A DNA stretch of 64,000 nt from Acanthopleuribacter pedis (GCF_017377855.1 NZ_JAFREP010000041.1:1-64000); one strand, 5' to 3'; shown: positions 52,701 through 62,041, counted from the first letter of the stretch. The notes: a model not told the origin generated them from the letters alone. Numbers and translations: made by a program.

Positions 52701-55700
52701 GCGAAGGATTCCGCAACACGCCGCCGCTGTGGGGAAGGGCCGGGATTGGCCACGGCCGCGTGCACTGGACCGCCAACTTTGATGAAATACAAGATTTCGA
52801 AAACGATATCCGCGGCAACTTCGGTGGTGAAGGCTTTTTGAGCGAAAACGATTTCGGCCAGGTCGGTGATCCGCTCGGCCCGCCCAAGGCCGGTCGCAGC
52901 GCTGAATTGGACGCCATGTCCGATTACCTGACCTCGCTGGACGCCTCAACCTTGCCACGCAGTCCCTTTCGTCAAGCCAACGGTGACATGACCAGCGACG
53001 CCGTCGCGGGCGCCCAGGTGTTCATCGAACAGAACTGCGCCTCGTGCCACAACCCGGCGCAGGAGTACACCGACCGTCAAATTCGCAATGTCGGGACCAT
53101 TCGCCAGGGAACCTCGGGTACGCGCATTAACGGGCCGCTGGAAGGTCTTGAGACACCGACCCTGCTGGGTTTGTGGGATACCGCGCCTTATTTGCACGAC
53201 GGTTCGGCACCGGATTTGGAAACGGTGTTCCGTACCGCCTCCGGGACCTGGTACGACAACGAATTGGGGACCAACATCGGTGGTTTCCAAAACAACACTT
53301 TTCCGTTTAATACCTGGCTCGGCGGCACGCAAACGCCGCTGTCGCGCAACCAAGATCGCAGCATTCGCTGGGACAATGTCGACGGTGGTTCCGGCGGCAC
53401 CGGCCAAATTACGGTGCGGTTCGCCACGGATTTCAACCAGGGCGATATCCCGCTTGAGTTGACGGTGAACGGCGCCACGCGGACGGTGAACTTTCCGGCC
53501 ACCCTTCCCGATCAAAGCTCGCGGCCTTTCCTCATTATTGAAAACGTGAGTTTGCAGGCGGGTACCACCAACAGCATTACCCTGCGCAACAACCGCTCGT
53601 TTGAAGCGCTGGATTTGGATGCGATTTTTGTCTCAACCGCGGATGATTTGGTGACGGCCGCGCCGCACCGCCGCGTGATGAGTCTGAGCGGTACGCAACG
53701 CAACCAGTTGATTGCCTACCTGCAGCAGTTGGACGGCCGCAATGTGGTGACCTCGGGCGCGGTTGAACGCCGTTATTGGACGGGCGTTGCAGGCGGGACC
53801 CTGGGTGCCCTGGAAAATGACGGGCGTTTCCCCGACGAACCAACCGGTGCCGATGTTTTGAACGGCCTCGAGGTGGTGGGTTGGGCCGGCTCGGCCAACC
53901 CCGGTGGTGCGCAGAACTGGGGCGACAACTACGGTCAGCAGGTGCGCGGGTACATCGTGGCACCGCAAAGCGGGAACTACCGTTTTTACCTGTCCGGTGA
54001 CGATGTGGCCTCTTTCCGGTTGAGTACCGACACCAATCCGGCCAACGCGGTTGAAATTGCCGCGCTGACCTCGGCGAGCGGGTTCCGCACCTGGACGGGT
54101 GGCGGCAATCAGGTCTCGGCCGAGATCGCCTTGGTTTCCGGCAACCGCTATTTCTTTGAACTGTTGCACGTGGAAGGCGGTTCGGGTGATCACGTCGCCG
54201 TGGCGTGGCAATTGCCCGGCGGCGGGGCGCCGGTCAACGGGTCGGCCGACGCGGTTGTGCCCGGCAGCGCCCTGGCCCCGTTTGGCGATACCTTCCGCGT
54301 GGTGCCGCCCAACGCGCCCGATAATCTGATGGCGCGGAGTTATTCACCCACGGAAATCCATCTCGCCTTTACGGATCGATCCAACAATGAATTCGGCCAT
54401 CACATTGAATACCGCTTTAACGGTGGTGAATGGCAACAGGTCGATTTGGGACCGACCGGCGGCATCGACCGGCAGCGGGACCACGCGATTGAGCGCGTGT
54501 TCCCAGGCGCGGCTTATCAAGTTCGGGTGCGCTCCTACAACACGGCGGGCAACTCCGCTTGGACGGATCCGGTGGACGTGGTCATGATTGACGCGGCGAC
54601 CCAGCGCCTTTTCTCCTACGACGGCAACCTGCCGTTTGCGGTGAATCTGGGCGTGAACCTGCTGCAAAAAGCCGAGGTGTTTGGTTCGAATCTGGCGCTG
54701 TGGCGCGCGGACGGTGGTTTCGGCCAGCGCTCGGCGGTGTGGTCACAGGAATCCCTGCCGACGGATCGCTTTGTCTCGGAGTTTACGCTGCGCTCGGCCA
54801 ATGAAACCGCGGGTGGTGTGAGTACCTTTGTGGTTGCCTTCCAGTCCAGTTCGCCCAACGAAACGGCGCTGGGTAATGAAGGCGGTTACGAGGGCATTAA
54901 CGGCCCGAAAATCGGCCTGATTTTCTCCTTATTCGAGGGCTCGTCCAGCGTGAAGTTGTTGAACAACGACGCGACGGTGAAAACCTATTTCAGCACCCTC
55001 GACCAAAACTTCTCCTTCGACTACAGCACCAGCTACCGCTTCCGGGTGATTTACGACAACCGCCAACAAGACCTGTCGCTGGAATGGATCCGCGAGGACA
55101 ACAATGCGACCTTTGTCGGCAGTTTCCCCATCGACGTGGAAAGTGTGCTGGGTAGCCACGCCTACATGGGTTTTGTGGTGAACAGCAACTTCACCAACAT
55201 GGACATGACGATTGACCGCTGGGTGTTCGACCACCGCGTTGACCCGCTGCCGCGCCAGGCGCCGTTCGGTGGCACCGCGCTCACGGCACCGACGCGCGTC
55301 CAGATGGAAGATTACGACGAGGGCGGCGAGGGCATTGCCTTCAACGACAACGACGATTTCCAATCGGGTTTTAACCCCCGCGGCGATTCGGTTGATTTCG
55401 ACGAGCGCAACGGTTCGCAAGGGCCGTATATCGGTTGGTCCGAGGCGGGTGAGTGGCTCAAATACACGCTGGAAATTCCGTCGGGCGTTTACAACATCAG
55501 TTTGCGCGCGGGTGCGGGGAGCAACAGCACCACGGATGATGTCATCCTGTCCCTCGACGGCGTGCCGCTAACCGTGTTTGATGTGGCCAACACCAACTTC
55601 AACTTCCAAACGCACACCAACAGCAACGTGGTCATCGCGCGCGGTGGTTTGGCCGTGATCCGGGTCACGCAAAACCGCGGCGGCAGCTTCCTCGACTGGT

Positions 55701-58246
55701 TCGAATTCCAACGGGTCGGCGATGTTTCCGGCGTGCCCGCGACACCGAGCGGTTTCTCCGCGAACGCCGTGGATTCGGGCCGGATCGACGTGGGTTTTAC
55801 CGATCAGGCATCCAATGAAACCGGGTTTGTTGTGGAATATCGCCGTGCCGGCGAACATCTGTGGCAGTCGACGACCTGGGCGCCGCTCGCCGGCTCGGGC
55901 ACGAACGGGACCCTGCAAATGACCGGATTGGCGCGCAATACGACCTACCAATTGCGGGTGAAAGCCTTTAACGATACCGGCGATTCCGGCTGGTCGACAG
56001 TGCAGTCGGCGACAACGCAAAACGCGGGCGGCTGCACGACGCCGGTTCGTTTTGTGCGTGAACCCGCCTCGGTGGCCGCTTGCGCGGGCGAGGAAGTGCG
56101 CTTGACGGCCTTGGCCAACGGCGATGCCGATCCCGCCACGAGCTATCAATGGTATTTCCAAGGTTCGCCGATCAACGGTGAAACCGGGCCGGAATACGTG
56201 GTTGCAAGCTTCGGTGCCGGTGCGGTGGGCGATTACTTCTGCCGCATTAGCAACAGTTGCGGCAGCGCCGACTCACAAACGGTGGCGTTGAGCTTGTCCA
56301 GTGTCATTGAAATCACCGATCAACCCGATACCCAAGACATTTGCGTCGGCGCCAACGCCACCTTCGATGTGGCCGCCGACGGCAGCGCCAACTTCACCTA
56401 CCAGTGGTATTTCGGCAACACCGCGCTCGAGGGTGAAACCAATTCGGTGCTTTCCCTGGAAAACGTCGGGGCCAATCAAGCCGGCCAATACCGCTGCCGC
56501 GTGACCGGCACCTGCGGCGAGGCGTTTTCTGAATTTGCGACCCTGAGCGTTGAAGGGATTCCGGTGTTCACCGAACATCCGCAACCCGGCGCGGGTTGTC
56601 CCGGTGCCCGCATCGAACTCTCGGCGCTGGCGACCGGGAACAGCCTGAGTTACCAGTGGTATTTGGGTAACAATCCCATCAACGGCGCCACCAGCCCCAC
56701 CTACGTCATCCAAAGCTTGACCGAGGGGCAGGCGGGGAACTACCGCTGCCGTGTCAGCAACGATTGCGGCGGGGGCCAATTCTCGAACATCGCGACCGTT
56801 TCCATCGGTGACGATTTCAACATCACGGACGGCCCCGGTAACCTGGAGCGCTGTGCCGGTCAGTCGGTGACCATGTCGGTGAGCGTGGAAGGCCCGGTCA
56901 CGGGTTATCAGTGGTTCTTCAACAATGTGGCGCTGAACGGCGAAACCGGTTCCTCGCTGAGCATCGGCAGCGTGAGTGAAGCCAACGCGGGTAACTACTT
57001 CTGTCGCATTACCGGCGAGTGCAGCACCACCGATTCTCCGGTCGGGAGCTTGGTGATCAGCGGACCGCCGTCGATTACCCAGCAACCGCAAGATGTGCGG
57101 GTTTGCCCCGGCCAAACGCTGCGTGTGTCGGTCGGTGCTCAGGCGTCGGGCGCCTTGTCCTACCAGTGGTACCGCAACAATGTGCGCATCGTCGGTGCGA
57201 CCAGCGCGGCCTTTGAAAAAATTGCGGAGGCATCCGACGTGGGCACCTACTTGTGTCGGGTCGAAACCGCCTGTAGCGGGGTTTGGACCGGCACCGCGAC
57301 CGTGACCCTCGGCGACAGCTTCAGCATCAACACCCAGCCCGAGGCGACCCCGGCCTGTACCGGTGAATCCATTGTCTTGTCCGTGGGTGTAACCGGCAGC
57401 TTCGACAACCTCCAGTGGTACCGCGACAGCAGTCCGCTTGCCGGTCAAACCAACAACACCTTGAACCTGACCAACCTCCAACCGAGCGATTCCGGTCGCT
57501 ACTTCGCGCGCATCAACGGCTTCTGTAGTTCTCAGGATTCCGCCGCGGTCAGCCTGGACGTATCCAGTGGCCCGACCATCGTGCAGGAGCCGGTCGACAT
57601 CGGTATTTGCGAAGGGTTGCGGATGGACCTGTCGGTGCAGGCGACCAGCGGCAACGGTCCCTTGACCTACCAGTGGTACGGCAACGGAACGCGCATTGAC
57701 GGCGCGACCCAAGCGACCTACAGCAAAATCGCCGAAAACAGCGACGCGGGCGAATACATTTGTCGCGTCACCGATAGTTGCGGTGGGATTTGGACGGCGC
57801 GTGTCAATGCCGTGTTGGATCAAGCCGTGGCCCAGGTCGCAACCGAATCCCTGGCCCTCGGCCTACAGCCGCCCGTGCTTGAAGCGGTGGTTGGGTGTAT
57901 CGAAACGCCGAGCGTTGTCTGGTGGAACAGCATCACCGGCAACACGCTTGGTTTGAACGTGAACCCGGCCACGGTGAACCCGCCGCCCACGGAAACCACG
58001 CCGTATCGCGTGCGGGTGCGTGATGAAGGGGGTGACTTCGAGGTCATTTTGGAAGTCCTCATTTTGGTGCCGACTGATGCGCGCTTCCGCGACTTCAACG
58101 ACGACGGTTGCAACGATGTCGAGGACATGCAGGCCGCCGCCGCGGCATGGTCGACCCAAACAAGCACCCTCGACGCCAACAGCGACGGGGATTTCAACAT
58201 CCTCGACATGGTCTACATCAACACGACCGACGGCTGTAATCCCTAA
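49709..58246 (+). CDS. Giant secreted multidomain c-type cytochrome/beta-propeller protein with dockerin-like end
   Basis: This 2845-aa preprotein starts at the ATG at 49709 (AAGGTG upstream). Order of domains: signal peptide (about 1-27), LVIVD/propeller-like region (30-395), Big_5-type Ig domain (400-485), PKD domain (495-585), YVTN-like propeller (590-920), a cytochrome c/di-heme peroxidase-like region with CASCH at 978 and 1110 and APYLHDG, PA14-like domain (about 1351-1480), fibronectin III (1530-1620), LamG-like region, CBM6-like domain (from about 1862), a second fibronectin III, about seven Ig-like repeats with YQWY and YxCR motifs (about 2110-2720), and a dockerin-like calcium-binding end (DFNDDGCNDVED...DANSDGDFNILD, from 2789). 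The protein probably works outside the cell; substrate and anchoring partner are unknown. Confidence 0.88.
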   Translation: MLSRRFPYLFAVVMSFCLGCLPLAAQGFPNVPQTPGTLIAGPIAPQQGRTAVITIQGGWLFTFPEVPSSGGVTFNGQPLQIDYLMRQWDISDLGNIREIANFGRTTQGFDAHGVVHTGDWTVFGTFQFHVDSFGGPVVVEPYTASHVVPFGRGGLFPPYSMTNFWSYNDTNVLMEFNKNGSLVARWDHIAETGIIAHPVLMGNLLFMLSEQTNGGIAIYDMSQYMDGNPSNDPEKPPLISLATQGGFGGYWAELYGLDGRLYAVNSYRIGGQGLRVVDVTDPTNPGNLIDIAFDADVMSMYPHFQDNHIFSGSSKVDMRSFEVVLTLPTETTHTFPGYDDGDGMDTSQWLLPIGNLLVTGGLTDLDRSQGMAIWAHQAEPDTRGPMVGYHIPRAGQTNYPVEAPISMIIPETLDTSTLIAGQTFIVRPLGGNPISGSLWYAMNDMITFQPDQPLQDDTTYEVFLPQGGIEDAVGNGMEENYSFTFSTGSSSQGNQPPEITSFTVSDGSITPNQNVTFNATGSDPENEQLEWRFVFGDGTDPTPWSTTASASHTYTEVGHRRAVVQTRDSSGVTVSDSLIVTIANPVSATPPTHSSQIIMDETARRVYAANPDNNTVAVIHADNHNLIREIPTAADPRNLGLDHSGNLWVTAYDADQIQVFDPSNGSLVDQIDLDYGSLPLGLVFSPDRNTVYVSLSGKGSLLRFNASTRQQTGSLALGPTARALAVDGNHTRILVTRFISDAYHGEVWDVNASSFTLQRTFILPQKLTGDNSGDGAGVPNYLAGITISPDNSSAYISTVKTNINKGVRFGDGSLNDPDNTVRTEVMSLDLVANQTRMDNADRIDLDNSDSVRAFDFTPLGDYMLLVNQGTNDVMIMDTFRFPYSLNLGSMVARVGVGMAPQGVVVDSAGQQVFVKNFMSRSVSTFSIANLLAVGDTSFQVSTINTVQNELLSASVLLGKQVFYNAGDPRMSLEGYISCASCHVDGGHDGRTWDFTQRGEGFRNTPPLWGRAGIGHGRVHWTANFDEIQDFENDIRGNFGGEGFLSENDFGQVGDPLGPPKAGRSAELDAMSDYLTSLDASTLPRSPFRQANGDMTSDAVAGAQVFIEQNCASCHNPAQEYTDRQIRNVGTIRQGTSGTRINGPLEGLETPTLLGLWDTAPYLHDGSAPDLETVFRTASGTWYDNELGTNIGGFQNNTFPFNTWLGGTQTPLSRNQDRSIRWDNVDGGSGGTGQITVRFATDFNQGDIPLELTVNGATRTVNFPATLPDQSSRPFLIIENVSLQAGTTNSITLRNNRSFEALDLDAIFVSTADDLVTAAPHRRVMSLSGTQRNQLIAYLQQLDGRNVVTSGAVERRYWTGVAGGTLGALENDGRFPDEPTGADVLNGLEVVGWAGSANPGGAQNWGDNYGQQVRGYIVAPQSGNYRFYLSGDDVASFRLSTDTNPANAVEIAALTSASGFRTWTGGGNQVSAEIALVSGNRYFFELLHVEGGSGDHVAVAWQLPGGGAPVNGSADAVVPGSALAPFGDTFRVVPPNAPDNLMARSYSPTEIHLAFTDRSNNEFGHHIEYRFNGGEWQQVDLGPTGGIDRQRDHAIERVFPGAAYQVRVRSYNTAGNSAWTDPVDVVMIDAATQRLFSYDGNLPFAVNLGVNLLQKAEVFGSNLALWRADGGFGQRSAVWSQESLPTDRFVSEFTLRSANETAGGVSTFVVAFQSSSPNETALGNEGGYEGINGPKIGLIFSLFEGSSSVKLLNNDATVKTYFSTLDQNFSFDYSTSYRFRVIYDNRQQDLSLEWIREDNNATFVGSFPIDVESVLGSHAYMGFVVNSNFTNMDMTIDRWVFDHRVDPLPRQAPFGGTALTAPTRVQMEDYDEGGEGIAFNDNDDFQSGFNPRGDSVDFDERNGSQGPYIGWSEAGEWLKYTLEIPSGVYNISLRAGAGSNSTTDDVILSLDGVPLTVFDVANTNFNFQTHTNSNVVIARGGLAVIRVTQNRGGSFLDWFEFQRVGDVSGVPATPSGFSANAVDSGRIDVGFTDQASNETGFVVEYRRAGEHLWQSTTWAPLAGSGTNGTLQMTGLARNTTYQLRVKAFNDTGDSGWSTVQSATTQNAGGCTTPVRFVREPASVAACAGEEVRLTALANGDADPATSYQWYFQGSPINGETGPEYVVASFGAGAVGDYFCRISNSCGSADSQTVALSLSSVIEITDQPDTQDICVGANATFDVAADGSANFTYQWYFGNTALEGETNSVLSLENVGANQAGQYRCRVTGTCGEAFSEFATLSVEGIPVFTEHPQPGAGCPGARIELSALATGNSLSYQWYLGNNPINGATSPTYVIQSLTEGQAGNYRCRVSNDCGGGQFSNIATVSIGDDFNITDGPGNLERCAGQSVTMSVSVEGPVTGYQWFFNNVALNGETGSSLSIGSVSEANAGNYFCRITGECSTTDSPVGSLVISGPPSITQQPQDVRVCPGQTLRVSVGAQASGALSYQWYRNNVRIVGATSAAFEKIAEASDVGTYLCRVETACSGVWTGTATVTLGDSFSINTQPEATPACTGESIVLSVGVTGSFDNLQWYRDSSPLAGQTNNTLNLTNLQPSDSGRYFARINGFCSSQDSAAVSLDVSSGPTIVQEPVDIGICEGLRMDLSVQATSGNGPLTYQWYGNGTRIDGATQATYSKIAENSDAGEYICRVTDSCGGIWTARVNAVLDQAVAQVATESLALGLQPPVLEAVVGCIETPSVVWWNSITGNTLGLNVNPATVNPPPTETTPYRVRVRDEGGDFEVILEVLILVPTDARFRDFNDDGCNDVEDMQAAAAAWSTQTSTLDANSDGDFNILDMVYINTTDGCNP

Positions 58247-58271
58247 CGGAAACGGTGTGCAGTAACTAAAC

Positions 58272-58318
58272 GGTCCGGCTTTGCCCCATGGGTGAAGGCC
58301 GGACCTTTTATTTTTTGG
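58272..58318 (+). terminator. Rho-independent terminator after the giant gene
   Basis: GGTCCGGC (58272-58279) pairs perfectly with GCCGGACC (58298-58305) around an 18-nt loop and is followed by TTTTATTTTTT. It lies 26 bp after the stop codon. Confidence 0.85.
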
Positions 58319-58334
58319 CGCTTCGTTGCGCGGG

Positions 58335-59096
58335 TTAACCCGTGGTGAGTTCAAACCAACGGGCAAGAATAAGTTCGCCGTAAGTAGCGGCATCGATGCC
58401 GTCGTAGGCGCCCAAACTATAGCCGTCGTTGGCTTCCACCAGCCCGGTTTGGCCGGTGTCCAGCAAGCCGAAATCGAGGCTGTAGCCGGCGGGGGCGGCC
58501 GTGCCCAAGGCGGCTACGGCCTGCGCCACAACCGCGAGGTCGATGGCTTGGTCCGCATCGCCCGCGTAAAAAGCCACCGATTTAATGCAACCCCGCACCA
58601 CATAAGCGCGGTACTCGGATAGCCAGGTGACGCGGCTGCTGCACCAAAGGGTTGTTTGACCGGAATGCCGGGTGAGCGGCTGGAGGTCGTCCAGGCCGGT
58701 GATGCGTTTGCCGGTGAACTTTTTCTCATCATCGGCGGGTTTGATAAAGACCGGTTCACAGCTTTGGTTCATCCATTGCCGGATCACATCCTGGAGTTTG
58801 GCGCGCCACAGGTTACGGTGAAGATAGGGCATTAACACCTCGGGGTAACCCAGCGGCGAGGGCGGCTGCTTGTCCAGACATTTCAACGCGGCAAGCACCA
58901 TGGCCACATCGCCGACGACCGGTGTGTTGGCTGTGATTTTGAGCGTGCGCCGCCGCATGCGTTTTTCGGTAAAGGTTTCGATGGGTACATCGAATGGGCG
59001 CAAATAATCCGCAAGCAACTGTTCCTCGCGACGCAGTTTCCCGTTTCCTTGTTCCTGTAGGTAGATGCGCTCAATCGGGAAGGGGATAGGGGTCAT
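58335..59096 (-). CDS. ATP-grasp domain protein (DUF4343-like)
   Basis: This 253-aa cytosolic protein starts at 59096 after GAGGAGGAAACGTC; the longer frame to 59387 lacks a ribosome site. The segments PVFIKPADDEKKFTGK, EYRAYVVRG and YSLDFGLLDTGQTGLVEANDGYSLGAYDG fit the ATP-grasp fold: a Lys that binds ATP, an Arg and the Glu-x-Asn-Asp metal site. Such proteins ligate a carboxylate to an amine or thiol; the substrate is unknown. It is divergent from a gamma-glutamylcyclotransferase-like gene, so the pair may act on related amide or peptide compounds. Confidence 0.75.
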   Translation of the reverse strand: MTPIPFPIERIYLQEQGNGKLRREEQLLADYLRPFDVPIETFTEKRMRRRTLKITANTPVVGDVAMVLAALKCLDKQPPSPLGYPEVLMPYLHRNLWRAKLQDVIRQWMNQSCEPVFIKPADDEKKFTGKRITGLDDLQPLTRHSGQTTLWCSSRVTWLSEYRAYVVRGCIKSVAFYAGDADQAIDLAVVAQAVAALGTAAPAGYSLDFGLLDTGQTGLVEANDGYSLGAYDGIDAATYGELILARWFELTTG

Positions 59097-59170
59097 GACG
59101 TTTCCTCCTCGGAAGAATCTTGCTTTAATACGCGTGGAACGGACGAAAAAGCGGAAGAACGGGCGTGGTG

Positions 59171-59659
59171 ATGGGCGATACTTGGTCTCTTTTTGTGTAT
59201 GGCACCTTGAAGCGGGGTTTGCGGTATCACGCCGCCTTTTGTTCGGGCATGTTGGCGGCAACGAAAGCCACTGCTTACGGTGAACTTTACGACACGCCCC
59301 ATGGGTATCCCATGATGACCTTACCCGCGCGGCTTCAGTGGATCCAGGGATGCGCCGATCGCAACCACGACATGGCACTGAACCCATCCATCCGCCAACC
59401 CGGTCTCATGCCGCCTCACGCCGATCAGGCGGTTCACGGCGAGGTGTTGACCTTTCCGCGCTGTGCCGGAATCCTGCAGGCCTTAGACGATTTGGAAGAT
59501 TTTCATCCGCAACAAACGAGCATGTACCACCGTGTCATGGCGCCGGTTTGGCGGGAAGGCGCAACAAGCTATAGCATCGTCTGGCTGTACCTAGTTGCGC
59601 CGTCCTTGATTCAACCGAACTGGCCGCGCATGCGGGATTGGCCCGGGGTACCCTTCTAA
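59171..59659 (+). CDS. Gamma-glutamylcyclotransferase-like (AIG2/GGCT fold) protein
   Basis: This 162-aa protein starts with LFVYGTLKRGLRYH, the substrate-binding signature of the GGCT/AIG2 fold. It continues with GELYDTPHGYPMM, VHGEVLTF and LDDLEDFHP; the Glu in the last segment is in the position of the catalytic acid. The family cleaves gamma-glutamyl-amine or related bonds to give 5-oxoproline. It is transcribed away from the ATP-grasp gene, from which it is separated by 74 bp. Confidence 0.8.
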   Translation: MGDTWSLFVYGTLKRGLRYHAAFCSGMLAATKATAYGELYDTPHGYPMMTLPARLQWIQGCADRNHDMALNPSIRQPGLMPPHADQAVHGEVLTFPRCAGILQALDDLEDFHPQQTSMYHRVMAPVWREGATSYSIVWLYLVAPSLIQPNWPRMRDWPGVPF

Positions 59660-59689
59660 CCCACGGGAAGCTTGCATCGCCGCTTTTCT

Positions 59690-59743
59690 CGCGACGGTGT
59701 GAGGCCTGCGCCGGCAACGCCGGCCCTATGACGGGCCGTCGCG
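59690..59743. other. Nested inverted repeats between convergent genes
   Basis: CGCGACGG (59690-59697) is complementary to CCGTCGCG (59736-59743), enclosing a second hairpin GCCGGC-AAC-GCCGGC (about 59710-59724). It sits between the cyclotransferase-like gene and the convergent TonB receptor and may terminate either. No T-tract accompanies it. Confidence 0.4.
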
Positions 59744-59749
59744 GGTGAA

Positions 59750-61849
59750 TTATTTGCGGAAGCGGGCCTCGATACCGTAGGTGCGTGGCTGCGAGGGGAA
59801 ACCAATGTCGGTGGCGGCACCGGTGAATTCGCGGGCAAAAAATTCCTCAAAATACTGTTCGTCGCCAAGGTTTTTGCCGAACAGGGCGACCGTCCATTTA
59901 CCGAAACCGTAGCTCAGGCGCGCGTTGAGCAGGTTTTGCTCGGAACGGCGGTCGACGTTGTCGATGTGCCAGTAAAGTTCGCCGGTGTGTTCGTAGTCCA
60001 GTTTGGCGACGAACTTGCGGTGTTCGCCCAAATCGCGATGGTAGCGCAGCCCGATGTTCGCGCTGGTTTCCGGCGTGTTTGGTGCTTTGTTACCGCTTAC
60101 CGGTCCTTGGATCAGATCAAAGAAGGGGCTGCTGGTGTCGAGTTTTTTGATTTCCGTATCGCTGTAACCGAAGCCGACATTGAGGTCGAAATGTTCCGAG
60201 GCTTTGAGGCGCCAGTCCAGTTCGAGGCCGGTGATTTCCGATTCGTCGATGTTCAAGATGCCGGCCGCACCGAGCGGGACGTCGAAGACAAAGACCTGTT
60301 GGTCCTCAAAATCCGTGTAGAACAAGGCGGCGTTGAGCAACCAGCGGTCGTCGCCGCCCGCAAGCTTGAAGCCGAATTCTAGATTGCGGGTCGTTTCTTC
60401 ACCGTAACCGTTGGGGAAGGCTTCGACACCCGGGGGATTGAAACCGCCGCTGCGAAACCCGTCCGCGTAGGAACCGAACACCATCGCCTGATCGTTGACA
60501 AAATAAGCCAGGCTCAGTTTGGTCTGAACCGCGTCAAAAACCTCGTCGCGCACCACGCCGTTGGCGACGTTGGTTTGCTCGCGTTCGTCGCGGTCGTAAC
60601 GCAAAGCGCCGGACAATTCCCAGCGCTCCTGCAAGCGCAGGTCGCCCTGGACATAAAAGGCGCTTGAGGTATTGTCGTTGTCTTCTAGCTGACTAATGTT
60701 GAACTCGTAACCTTCGACAGCAGGGTCAAGGTTTAAGAAAATCAAGGTGTCGACGCCGCGTTCCCAGCTTTGGTAAAAGGCGCCCGCGATCCAGCGGAAG
60801 GCGGTGTCGTCCGGCGAGGTAAAACGCAGTTCCAGGGTTTGCGCCTCGAATTCTAGGGTTTCATCCGCGCGCAGGATGTCCACATTGGTAAAGTCGAAAT
60901 CCGCCGAGAAGAACTCGTCCAGTTGGTTGAAGGCCGCAATCGCGGTGAATTTGCCTGCCTCGCTGTTGAGGTCGAGTTTGACCGAACCCTCGCGAATCTC
61001 GCGGTCGGCACGGGGAACCAGGTTGGGGAAGGGGCTTCCGGGTTCTGTATCGGACAAGCCGTCGGCGAGCGAGAGGTAATAGGGGCCGCCGTCCTCGGTG
61101 TCGGTGGCGTGCAGGTTCACGCTTAATTCGGCGTGATCACCGAGGAGCGCGTAAAGTTTGGCCGAGAGGCTGGTGTCCTCGCGGCGGTCGACCTCTTGGC
61201 CGAGGGTGTCGCTGTCAATGAGCCCGTCCCGTTCCAAATAGGACCCGGAAATGCGGTAAAACACCGTATCGGACAGCGGTCCGCTCACCCCGGCGGCGAG
61301 ATTGCGGTGGCCGCCGTTGCCAAGGCCGAGACGCAGGTCGAAGCGCGGTTCACTGGAGGGCGGGTTGGTGGTAATTGAAATGACACCGGCCATGCTGTTG
61401 CGGCCGTAAAGCGCACCCTGGGGACCGCGCAGGATTTCGATTTGGGAAACATCAAACCAATCGCGGGTTAATGCGTTGGGCGAGGCTTGGTAAATGCCGT
61501 CGATGATGACCGCGACCGGTTGATCACCGCTGCGAACCTTGGTGATGCCGCGCATCGTCAACGTGTGGTTGCCGGGGTTTTGGGCGTCGATGAGCGAGAG
61601 GTTGGGCGTCATGGCCACAAAATCACGAACCTCGTCAATCCCGTTTTCGAGCACCTCGGTTTCGGTGATGGTGGTGATGGTGATCGGTACCTTTTGGGCG
61701 ACTTCTTCGCGTTTGCGTGAGGTGACCACGGTTTCGCTGTAGCTGACCTCGGGGAGCGGTTCTTGTTGTTCGGAATCTTCGCTTTGGGCGAGCAAGGGAA
61801 CCGCGAGGAAGAAGAACACACCACACCACAATCTTGGATTCATCGACAT
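59750..61849 (-). CDS. TonB-dependent receptor
   Basis: This 699-aa outer-membrane protein has a signal peptide (about 1-21, ending LLAQ), a TonB-box-like segment (YSETVVTSRKREE), a plug domain (about 50-160, with IEILRGPQGALYGRNSMAGVI) and a 22-strand-type barrel. It resembles siderophore/cobalamin-like receptors of the FyuA type rather than the Oar-like receptor at 4596. Upstream, GAGGTTG serves as a ribosome site. A miniature element lies 20 bp before the start codon, so the native promoter has been displaced or disrupted. The substrate is unknown. Confidence 0.88.
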   Translation of the reverse strand: MSMNPRLWCGVFFFLAVPLLAQSEDSEQQEPLPEVSYSETVVTSRKREEVAQKVPITITTITETEVLENGIDEVRDFVAMTPNLSLIDAQNPGNHTLTMRGITKVRSGDQPVAVIIDGIYQASPNALTRDWFDVSQIEILRGPQGALYGRNSMAGVISITTNPPSSEPRFDLRLGLGNGGHRNLAAGVSGPLSDTVFYRISGSYLERDGLIDSDTLGQEVDRREDTSLSAKLYALLGDHAELSVNLHATDTEDGGPYYLSLADGLSDTEPGSPFPNLVPRADREIREGSVKLDLNSEAGKFTAIAAFNQLDEFFSADFDFTNVDILRADETLEFEAQTLELRFTSPDDTAFRWIAGAFYQSWERGVDTLIFLNLDPAVEGYEFNISQLEDNDNTSSAFYVQGDLRLQERWELSGALRYDRDEREQTNVANGVVRDEVFDAVQTKLSLAYFVNDQAMVFGSYADGFRSGGFNPPGVEAFPNGYGEETTRNLEFGFKLAGGDDRWLLNAALFYTDFEDQQVFVFDVPLGAAGILNIDESEITGLELDWRLKASEHFDLNVGFGYSDTEIKKLDTSSPFFDLIQGPVSGNKAPNTPETSANIGLRYHRDLGEHRKFVAKLDYEHTGELYWHIDNVDRRSEQNLLNARLSYGFGKWTVALFGKNLGDEQYFEEFFAREFTGAATDIGFPSQPRTYGIEARFRK

Positions 61850-61868
61850 GAAACAACCTCGGCTTTCA

Positions 61869-62041
61869 ACCTAAGAAACGCGATAACTCGCGGTGATTTT
61901 AGCTAAACCTCTGGGCTACAACGGCCTGTGGAAATTTGGGCCACCGGGTGCGTGTCGTGCGCGACCCCGGTCCGCTTTTTCCAAACCCTTTCGCTCCAGA
62001 TTTTTAGCCAAAATCCCTCTCTCTTATCGCGCTTCTTGGGT
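61869..62041 (+). mobile_element. Miniature inverted-repeat element, family A, full copy before a TonB receptor
   Basis: This 173-bp copy starts ACCTAAGAAACGCGATAA and ends TTATCGCGCTTCTTGGGT, with one mutation in each end. Flanking triplets TCA and TTA match at two of three bases. It carries the GC-rich centre. It lies just upstream of the ribosome site of the receptor gene, so that gene must be read from a promoter inside or beyond the element. Confidence 0.8.
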
